This document shows positions 58,172 to 64,000 of a stretch of DNA of 64,000 bases, piece by piece. The notes beneath the pieces were generated by a model. It was not told where the DNA came from. It saw nothing but the letters and a program-made list of their open reading frames with translations, and searched no databases. Where the stretch lies: NCBI RefSeq assembly GCF_945957345.1, contig NZ_CAMFKW010000006.1, positions 99,101-163,100 of the forward strand, written 5' to 3'. A program made the translations under genes and the position numbers. Positions within the stretch are counted from its first letter, which is position 1. Each line of letters begins with the position of its first letter. Origin of the DNA: an uncultured Allobosea sp. (GTDB lineage: Bacteria; Pseudomonadota; Alphaproteobacteria; Rhizobiales; Beijerinckiaceae).

Positions 58172-59098
58172 ATGCCCTTCGCAGACCTCACTTCCGACAT
58201 CCGTGCCTCGGCTCCCGATCTGCGGGGCCGGCTCCTTGCCAATCAGGAGCTCGCGGGCCTGACCTGGTTCCGCGTCGGTGGCCCGGCGCAGATCCTGTTC
58301 ACACCGGCCGATGACGAGGACCTCGCCTATCTGCTCTCGAAGCTGCCGGAGGATGTCCCGGTCACGGTGATCGGGCTTGGCTCCAACCTGATCGTGCGCG
58401 ATGGCGGCATTCCCGGCGTCGTCATCAGGCTCGGCGGCAGGGCCTTCGGCGAGATCGCGCTGGAGAGCGGCGACCGGCTGCGCGCCGGCACGGCCGTGCC
58501 GGACGTCAAGGTCGCGCGAGCCGCGGCCGATGCCTCGCTCGACGGATTGGCCTTCTATCGCGGCATTCCCGGCTCGATCGGCGGCGCGTTGCGCATGAAT
58601 GCCGGCGCCCATGGCGGCGAGACCACGGATGTGCTGGTTTCCGCGCGCGGCGTCACTCGCAAGGGCGAGATCGTGACGCTCTCCCATGCCGAGATGGGTT
58701 TCACCTATCGCAACAGCGCGGCCTCGACCCGCGACATCATCTTCACCTCGGCGCTGTTCCAGGGCCGGCCGGGCGACCAGTCGGAAATCCAGGCCGAGAT
58801 GGACCGGGTGACGCAGGCGCGCGAGGCTGCCCAGCCAATCAAGGAACGCACCGGCGGCTCGACCTTCAAGAACCCCGAAGGCGGCAAGGCCTGGAAGCTG
58901 ATCGAAGCTGCCGGCTGCCGCGGCCTGCGCGTCGGCGGGGCGCAGGTCTCCGAGATGCACTGCAACTTCCTGATCAACACCGGCGGTGCGACGGCGGCCG
59001 ATGTCGAAGGGCTTGGCGAGGAAGTTCGCCGCCGGGTCAAGGAGAATTCCGGCTTCGAGCTCCAGTGGGAGATCAAGCGGCTCGGGGTTGCGGCGTAG
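58172..59098 (+). CDS. murB: UDP-N-acetylenolpyruvoylglucosamine reductase
   Basis: FAD enzyme that completes UDP-MurNAc synthesis by NADPH reduction. 308 residues with [54 protein letters not shown] and [28 protein letters not shown] (catalytic serine in GSTFKNP). ATG 58172 starts the protein; the track ORF extends back through the repeat. The 3' end overlaps the convergent transporter gene by 26 bp. Confidence 0.96.
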   Translation: MPFADLTSDIRASAPDLRGRLLANQELAGLTWFRVGGPAQILFTPADDEDLAYLLSKLPEDVPVTVIGLGSNLIVRDGGIPGVVIRLGGRAFGEIALESGDRLRAGTAVPDVKVARAAADASLDGLAFYRGIPGSIGGALRMNAGAHGGETTDVLVSARGVTRKGEIVTLSHAEMGFTYRNSAASTRDIIFTSALFQGRPGDQSEIQAEMDRVTQAREAAQPIKERTGGSTFKNPEGGKAWKLIEAAGCRGLRVGGAQVSEMHCNFLINTGGATAADVEGLGEEVRRRVKENSGFELQWEIKRLGVAA

Positions 59099-59960
59099 CC
59101 GGCACCGCGGAGGCGCGGCGGCGGGAGAGGATCATTCCCACGATCGTCGAGCCGAGCACGATCGCGATGCCCAGGAACTGAAGCGGGCTCAGCCATTCGC
59201 CCAGCAGCACCGCGCCCAGAATCGTCGCCATGGTCGGGCTGAGCAGCCCGAGAAAGGCGACGCCGGCCCCCAGTGTCGTGATTCCCCTGATCCACAGCCA
59301 GTAGGTCAGGGCGGTTCCGATGAGCACGAGATAGGTCAGGCCGATGCCGTTCAAGGCGCTCGGCAGTGGCGGCGCGCCTTCGACGAGCAGGGCTACCGGC
59401 AGCAGGATCAGGCCGCCGAGCGTGAGCTGCCAGGCCGCGATCGCGAGCGGCGAACCCATCTTGCCCCAGCGTTCGATCAGCACGGTTCCGGTCGCCATCG
59501 AGGCGGCGCTCAGGAGGCCGGCGACGATGCCGAGCGCATCGGGTTTCGCGTGCGGATCGAGCACAAGGAGGGCGACGCCGACGAGGCCGGCGAGCGCGGC
59601 GATGATCTGGCCGCGCACCGGACGCCGGCCGAGCAGGGGCCAGGCGAGCAGGCCGACAATCAGCGGTTGGGTCGAGCCGACCGTCGCGGCAAGGCCGCCG
59701 GGCAGGCGTGCCGCGCTGACGAAGAGCAGGGCGAAGAAGATGCCGATATTGGCAAGGCCGAGCGCCGCCAGCGGCAGGAGCTTGTCGCGCGGCGGCAGGC
59801 CGGGGCCGAGCGCCATCAATAGCAATCCAGCGGGCAGGGCCCGCAGCGCGCCGACGAGCAGCGGGTGATCCACTGGCAGCGTCTGGGTGAAGATGATGTA
59901 GGTCGTGCCCCAGATGCAGGGCACGAGGATCGTGGTCAGCAAGGTCCGGTTCAGTGGCAT
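59073..59960 (-). CDS. EamA/DMT-family transporter
   Basis: A 295-residue inner-membrane protein with about ten hydrophobic segments and the two EamA halves ([19 protein letters not shown] at the first, [27 protein letters not shown] at the second). Members export small metabolites or drugs; substrate unknown. It is convergent with murB (26-bp overlap) and divergent from a MarR regulator that probably controls it, and the pair interrupts the usual murB-ddlB order. Confidence 0.88.
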   Translation of the reverse strand: MPLNRTLLTTILVPCIWGTTYIIFTQTLPVDHPLLVGALRALPAGLLLMALGPGLPPRDKLLPLAALGLANIGIFFALLFVSAARLPGGLAATVGSTQPLIVGLLAWPLLGRRPVRGQIIAALAGLVGVALLVLDPHAKPDALGIVAGLLSAASMATGTVLIERWGKMGSPLAIAAWQLTLGGLILLPVALLVEGAPPLPSALNGIGLTYLVLIGTALTYWLWIRGITTLGAGVAFLGLLSPTMATILGAVLLGEWLSPLQFLGIAIVLGSTIVGMILSRRRASAVPATPQPRAA

Positions 59961-60020
59961 TTCGGCCTCCGATGGCGCGTCGCGCTTGGCTCATGGTAGC
60001 GCGGCTGCTATGTTTGATTT

Positions 60021-60049
60021 GATATAAGATAATTCGATATAAAATTATC
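60021..60049. promoter_or_regulatory. Candidate MarR operator/promoter region
   Basis: AT-rich stretch with GATAATT-N8-AATTATC (60028-60049) and a GATATAA direct repeat 15 bp apart (60021, 60036). It is the only AT-rich part of the 119-bp divergent region. Confidence 0.5.
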
Positions 60050-60079
60050 TGACGTGAAGTTACTTGGCAAGGAGTCGGA

Positions 60080-60589
60080 ATGGGTCAGGAGCGAGCCTCC
60101 GTTCAGAGCGGGCCGATGGATTCGATCCTGGCGCAGTGGCGACGGGAACGGCCCGATCTCGACACCGGCGTCATGGCGGTCTGCGGCGACCTCTGGCGCG
60201 CGGCAGACCGGGTGCGTGACGGGGTTGCTGCGAATCTCGTAGCCGATGAGCTGGATCTGGCCGGCTTCGACGTGCTGCTGACGCTCAGGCGCCAGGGCAG
60301 GGGGCAGGCGCTGTCGCCCTCCGAACTGGCGCAGGACATGATGATCTCGACCTCGGCGATGACCAACCGGCTCGACCGGTTGCAGAGGCGCGGCTTGATC
60401 GAGCGCCAGGCCGATCCTTCCGATCGGCGAGCCTTGCGGATCGTGCTGACCGAGGCCGGCTTCGTGCTGGCCGACCGAATCGTCGTCAGCCATGTCGCGA
60501 CGGAGGAGCGGCTGGTGAGTGCGCTCTCGGGAGAGGAGCGGGTAGAGCTGAGGCGGCTGCTTGCGAAGATCGGCGAGGCCCGACCCTAG
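60080..60589 (+). CDS. MarR-family transcriptional regulator
   Basis: A 169-residue regulator with a winged helix in the middle (about 75-125): LSPSELAQDMMISTSAMTNRLDRLQRRGLIERQADPSDRRALRIVLT, the DRR signature of MarR proteins. AAGGAG precedes ATG 60080 by about 7 bp. It is divergent from the DMT transporter with AT-rich dyads between them. No cysteine pattern pointing to redox sensing, and the ligand is unknown. Confidence 0.92.
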   Translation: MGQERASVQSGPMDSILAQWRRERPDLDTGVMAVCGDLWRAADRVRDGVAANLVADELDLAGFDVLLTLRRQGRGQALSPSELAQDMMISTSAMTNRLDRLQRRGLIERQADPSDRRALRIVLTEAGFVLADRIVVSHVATEERLVSALSGEERVELRRLLAKIGEARP

Positions 60590-60629
60590 CGCAGTTCCCG
60601 CGGCTTCCAGCCGTTGCGCGACGGCTCCG

Positions 60630-60675
60630 TTAACGCCGGCCGCGTCATGGTTAACGCGCTGTTAACCAAGTTTAA
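60630..60675 (+). promoter_or_regulatory. CtrA-like box cluster upstream of ddlB-ftsQ-ftsA
   Basis: TTAA-CGCGCTG-TTAA (60651-60665) is a perfect full site; further TTAA half-sites lie at 60630 and 60672. All are within 80 bp of the ddlB start. In Caulobacter CtrA controls ftsQ and ftsA, so the position makes sense. Confidence 0.65.
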
Positions 60676-60708
60676 CGAGGTTGGACGCATCGCAGGAGCG
60701 AAGCGTCG

Positions 60709-61623
60709 ATGACCAAACATGTTGCAGTGCTGATGGGCGGCTGGTCCGTCGAGCGGGAGGTCAGTCTCAACAGCGGCGCGGCCTGCGCGCGGGCGCTGGA
60801 GAGCGTCGGCTATCGCGTCACCCGCGTCGACGTGCAGCGCGACATCGCCGAGGTGCTGGCGAAGTTGAAGCCCGATGTCGCCTTCAACGCCCTGCATGGC
60901 CGGTTCGGCGAGGACGGCACGATCCAGGGCGTGCTGGAGATTCTGCGCATTCCCTACAGCCATTCCGGCGTGCTCGCCTCGGCGCTGGCGATCCGCAAGG
61001 ACCGGGCGAAGACCGTGGTGAAGGCGGCCGGCGTGCCGGTCGCGCATGGCGTCAACGTCTCGCGATTCGCCGCCGCCAAGCAGCATGTCCTGCCGCCACC
61101 CTACGTGCTCAAGCCGATCGACGAGGGCTCTTCCGTCGGCGTCGTGATCGTGAAGAAGGGCAGGGAACACCCGCCGCAGGAAATCGCCCGGCCGGACTGG
61201 CCTTGCGGCGAAATGCTGCTGGCCGAAACCTTCATTGCCGGGCGCGAATTGACCTGCGCCGTGATGGGCGACCGCAGCCTCGGTGTGACCGAAATACAAG
61301 CCGCAACCGGTGAGTTTTACGACTACGACGCGAAGTACGCGAAAGGCGGCTCGATCCACATCTGTCCGGCTCAAATTTTACCGAAAATTTACCAGCAGAT
61401 CGAAGAGTGTGCGTTAACGGCGCATCAAGCAATCGGATGCCGGGGCGTCAGCCGATCTGACTTCCGTTACCACGACGAGAGCGACACGCTCGTCTGGCTG
61501 GAGGTCAATACGCAGCCCGGGATGACCGAAACCAGCCTGGTGCCCGAGTTGGCTGCCCATGCGGGCCTGGATTTCGGTGAGCTCGTCAAATGGATGGTGG
61601 AGGACGCCTCCCTCGATCGGTGA
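60709..61623 (+). CDS. ddlB: D-alanine:D-alanine ligase
   Basis: ATP-grasp enzyme that makes D-Ala-D-Ala for MurF. 304 residues: VAVLMGGWSVEREVSLNSG, FNALHGRFGEDGTIQGVLE, PYSHSGVLASALAIRKD, YVLKPIDEGSSVGV (ATP loop), ETFIAGRELTCAVMG and LEVNTQPGMTETSLVPE for metal and ATP binding. ATG 60709 has AGGAG 10 bp ahead. Synonymous codon use changes sharply over about 61290-61470, where AT-rich codons (ATT, TTA, AAA, CAA) cluster; see findings. Confidence 0.95.
   Translation: MTKHVAVLMGGWSVEREVSLNSGAACARALESVGYRVTRVDVQRDIAEVLAKLKPDVAFNALHGRFGEDGTIQGVLEILRIPYSHSGVLASALAIRKDRAKTVVKAAGVPVAHGVNVSRFAAAKQHVLPPPYVLKPIDEGSSVGVVIVKKGREHPPQEIARPDWPCGEMLLAETFIAGRELTCAVMGDRSLGVTEIQAATGEFYDYDAKYAKGGSIHICPAQILPKIYQQIEECALTAHQAIGCRGVSRSDFRYHDESDTLVWLEVNTQPGMTETSLVPELAAHAGLDFGELVKWMVEDASLDR
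61414..61428 (+). promoter_or_regulatory. CtrA-like box inside ddlB
   Basis: TTAA-CGGCGCA-TCAA matches the CtrA site at 7 of 8 fixed positions, within the AT-rich codon stretch of ddlB and about 200 bp before ftsQ. In Caulobacter the ftsQA promoter lies in this same neighbourhood. Confidence 0.4.
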
Positions 61624-61628
61624 AAGCG

Positions 61629-62591
61629 ATGACGACGAAGACCGTTGCCATGCCCCGATATGCGCCTGCCCGGCCGCTCTCCCGGCTCCCGGTCGCGCCT
61701 GCCGCCCCCCAGCTTCTGGTGGGTGAGCAGCGCCAGGGTCGCTGGATGCGCCGCTCGCGCCGCAGCGCCGTCGCGGTGCCGCTGGCGCAGCGCCTGCCGC
61801 AGAGCCTCGGCACCTGGCTGGCGCTGGGCTTCCTCACGCTCAGCCTTGGCAGCGGCTTCGTGCTCGGCGGCCACTGGCAGACCATGCAGGACAATTACGG
61901 CGAGCCGCGCCACATGTTCGCGCGGGCGCTCGGCTTTGGCATCGACCGCGTCACCATTTCCGGCCTCTCGGGACTGTCCGAGCAGGAGGTCCTGGTCGCG
62001 GCCGGCATCGATTCGAAGACCTCGCTGGTGTTCTTCGACGCCGACGAGGCCCGCAAGCAGCTCGAGGCGACGCCGCTGATTCGCGAGGCCGCCGTCCGCA
62101 AGCTCTATCCGGGCGAGGTCTCGATCGCGCTGACCGAGCGCGAGCCCTATGCGCTCTGGCAGGTGAAGGGCGAGCTCTTCGTGATCGCGGCCGACGGCAC
62201 GGTGATCGACAAGATGGATGACGGCCGCTTCGCCTATCTGCCGCTCGTCGTCGGCGCCGACGCCAATAACCGCGCCGCCGAATATCTGGCGATCCGCAAC
62301 AAGGCCGGCGCCTTCGCCCAGCATATCCGCGCAGCGACCCTGGTTTCCGGGCGTCGCTGGAACCTGAAACTCGACAACGGCATGGATGTGCGCTTGCCCG
62401 AGACCAAGCCGGAAGCCGCGGTGCAGCGCCTCGTGTCGCTGGAGAGCGATTATCGCATCCTCGAGAAGGATGTGCTGGCCATCGACCTGCGCCAGCACGA
62501 TCGCGTTGTGATGCGGCTCTCGGAGGAGGCGGCCGCAGCCCGCGCCGACCAGCTCAAGAGCAAGGCCAAGAAGAAGGGAGGCGAGGCGTGA
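61629..62591 (+). CDS. ftsQ: Cell division protein FtsQ
   Basis: A 320-residue bitopic divisome protein. A basic cytoplasmic region (1-60), a membrane segment near 60-82 (LGTWLALGFLTLSLGSGFVL), a POTRA domain (about 98-170) with FGIDRVTISGLSGLSEQEVLVAAGI and the FtsQ domain (about 175-290) with REAAVRKLYPGEVSIALTEREPYALWQ. ATG 61629 is chosen, 5 bp after the ddlB stop; ATG 61650 is also possible. ftsA starts on its stop codon (GTGA). Confidence 0.93.
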   Translation: MTTKTVAMPRYAPARPLSRLPVAPAAPQLLVGEQRQGRWMRRSRRSAVAVPLAQRLPQSLGTWLALGFLTLSLGSGFVLGGHWQTMQDNYGEPRHMFARALGFGIDRVTISGLSGLSEQEVLVAAGIDSKTSLVFFDADEARKQLEATPLIREAAVRKLYPGEVSIALTEREPYALWQVKGELFVIAADGTVIDKMDDGRFAYLPLVVGADANNRAAEYLAIRNKAGAFAQHIRAATLVSGRRWNLKLDNGMDVRLPETKPEAAVQRLVSLESDYRILEKDVLAIDLRQHDRVVMRLSEEAAAARADQLKSKAKKKGGEA

Positions 62592-63919
62592 ACCACGTTA
62601 CCTCCCAGGGTTTGACCCCACGCATGCGTCCGCTGTCGTCGCGCAAGAGCGCGACCTTGTCGATTCTCGACATCGGCACCAGCAAGGTCGTCTGCCTGAT
62701 CGCCGAGTTGAGCCCGGCCGAGAGCAACGAGCGGCTGCGTGGGCGCACCCATGTCGCCCGCATCATCGGCATCGGCCACCAGCGCTCGCTCGGCCTGAAG
62801 GGCGGCGCGATCGTCGATCTCGAAAGCGCCGAGCGCGCCATTCGCGCTGCAGTCGATGCGGCCGAGCGCATGGCCAAGGTCGAGGTGCAGTCGGTCATCG
62901 TCAACCTGACCGGTGGGCGCATCGGCTCGCAGCATTACGCCGCCAGCGTCGACCTGCGCTCCGGTTCGGTCGGTGATGCCGATGTGAAGCGCGTGCTCGC
63001 GACCGCCGCGACCCATGCCCTGCGCCCCGGCAAGGCCGTGCTCCATGCCCTGCCGACCGGCTATGCGCTGGACGGCGTGCCGGGCGTGCTCGATCCGCGC
63101 GGGCTGATCGGCGGCAAGCTCTCGGTCGACATGCATGTCGTCGCCAGCGAGGCGGCGGCGGCGCGCAACGTCATGCTCGCGGTCGAGCGCTGCCATCTCG
63201 AAGTCGAGGCGGTGGTCGCGACCCCCTATGCCTCCGGCCTCTCGGTCCTCGTCGACGACGAATCGGAGATGGGCGTCGTGCTCGTCGATCTCGGCGGCGG
63301 CTCGACCTCGCTCGGCGTGTTCTCGGGCGGGCATCTCGTCCATGCCGACGCGATCGCCGTCGGTGGCAACCACATCACCATGGACGTGGCGCGCGGTCTC
63401 TCGACCCGCGTCTCGGCGGCCGAGCGGCTGAAGACGCTGCACGGTTCCTGCATCTCCAGCGCCTCCGACGAGCGCGACATGATCGCAGTGCCGCAGGTTG
63501 ACGACGACGAGCGCGACATGCCGAACCATCTCGCCAAGTCGCATCTGGTGCGGATCATCAAGCCGCGCGTCGAGGAGATCCTCGAACTCGTGCGCGACCG
63601 GCTGAACAATGCCGGCTTCTCGGCCCAGGCCGGGCGGCGCGTCGTTCTCACCGGCGGCGCCTGCCAGCTCACCGGCCTGCCGGAAGTGGCGCGGCGCATT
63701 CTCGGCGGCCAGGTCCGCACCGGCCGGCCTCTCGGGATCAAGGGCCTGCCGGAAGCGGGCAAGGGCCCGGCCTTTGCGGCGGCGGTCGGCCTGCTGGTCT
63801 ATCCGCAGGTCGCCCATGTCGAGCATTTCGAGCCGCGCGCCGCCGGTGCGCGCCATTTCGCAACCGGGACGGACGGCTATTTCTCGCGTGTCGGGCGGTG
63901 GCTGAAAGACAGTTTCTAG
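62588..63919 (+). CDS. ftsA: Cell division protein FtsA
   Basis: Actin-like ATPase that tethers FtsZ to the membrane. 443 residues: phosphate-1 loop LSILDIGTSKVVCLIAEL near the start, SHS2/1C domain in the middle, VVLVDLGGGSTSLGVFSGG (phosphate-2) and VVLTGGACQLTGLPEVARRILG (adenosine loop). The last residues GYFSRVGRWLKDSF form the amphipathic membrane-targeting helix. GTG start overlaps ftsQ. Only 81 bp remain to the window edge, and ftsZ is expected next. Confidence 0.95.
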   Translation: MNHVTSQGLTPRMRPLSSRKSATLSILDIGTSKVVCLIAELSPAESNERLRGRTHVARIIGIGHQRSLGLKGGAIVDLESAERAIRAAVDAAERMAKVEVQSVIVNLTGGRIGSQHYAASVDLRSGSVGDADVKRVLATAATHALRPGKAVLHALPTGYALDGVPGVLDPRGLIGGKLSVDMHVVASEAAAARNVMLAVERCHLEVEAVVATPYASGLSVLVDDESEMGVVLVDLGGGSTSLGVFSGGHLVHADAIAVGGNHITMDVARGLSTRVSAAERLKTLHGSCISSASDERDMIAVPQVDDDERDMPNHLAKSHLVRIIKPRVEEILELVRDRLNNAGFSAQAGRRVVLTGGACQLTGLPEVARRILGGQVRTGRPLGIKGLPEAGKGPAFAAAVGLLVYPQVAHVEHFEPRAAGARHFATGTDGYFSRVGRWLKDSF

Positions 63920-64000
63920 TGAGTACGGTCCGTTCGAAAGGGCGGGCCACGGCGTCAAACGTAGCAATCGGGACGGCTCCCGCCAGGCGCCGGACAAGGG
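63920..64000. other. Start of ftsA-ftsZ intergenic region (window edge)
   Basis: No gene starts here. In the usual gene order ftsZ should follow beyond the window; its promoter may begin in this piece, but no motif was recognised. Confidence 0.4.

Overview
This is GC-rich alphaproteobacterial chromosome. The gene content, the Rhizobiales-style FtsW N-terminus, TTAA-N7-TTAA (CtrA-type) boxes, the ArsR/methyltransferase-metF-metH locus and the class A RNase P RNA all suggest Hyphomicrobiales. A Bosea-like genus is my impression only. Nearly all genes are strongly GC3-biased. The main exception is the slightly less biased stretch at about 26.4-29.6 kb.

Layout. 1-1 kb: 3' part of cheB plus a CheY-like receiver, closed by a terminator. 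1.1-2.3 kb: a Tat-exported glutathione-peroxidase-like protein convergent with mogA. 2.3-6.4 kb: an SGNH-like protein facing a tightly overlapped minus-strand operon (FliK-like, FlhB C-domain-like, CelD-type acetyltransferase). 6.5-14.9 kb: metabolic and stress genes (aldo/keto reductase, TetR/SDR divergent pair, metallo-beta-lactamase-fold protein, beta-lactamase-like protein, the ABC-F protein EttA, EamA transporter, VOC protein). 15-19 kb: an orphan peptide-binding protein behind a perfect CtrA-like box, an FMN-dependent alpha-hydroxyacid dehydrogenase and a YitT protein. 19.4-24 kb: a cold-shock protein, alpha/beta hydrolase/LysR pair, GNAT and cytochrome b561. 24.3-29.2 kb: a two-component system, three small secreted proteins and a LuxR-family regulator. 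The promoters of one secreted protein and of the regulator share a 20-bp palindromic site.

29.5-35.3 kb is a methionine-cycle operon. An ArsR-type DNA-binding domain fused to a SAM methyltransferase domain, preceded by a perfect 22-bp palindrome over a likely promoter, is followed without gaps by metF and metH. 35.3-41.1 kb holds a PAS/degenerate-GGDEF protein, a cell-wall amidase, a TerB/DnaJ protein, a lytic transglycosylase, rnpB and the ohr/ohrR peroxide-resistance pair. The ohr promoter carries tandem operators.

41.7-64 kb is the division and cell-wall (dcw) cluster: mraZ, rsmH, ftsL, ftsI, murE, murF, mraY, murD, ftsW, murG, murC, murB, ddlB, ftsQ, ftsA. ftsZ presumably lies just beyond the edge. 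These genes make UDP-MurNAc-pentapeptide and lipids I/II and build the septal machinery. The cluster is interrupted three times: by VOC-MFS-LysR genes between murD and ftsW, by a DUF559 nuclease gene bracketed by inverted 52-bp repeats between murC and murB, and by DMT-MarR genes between murB and ddlB. After two of these interruptions, CtrA-like boxes reappear in front of ftsW and ddlB. Several palindromic intergenic repeats of at least three families are also present.

No tRNA, CRISPR array or full insertion sequence was seen. All family assignments come from reading the translations; no database search was run.
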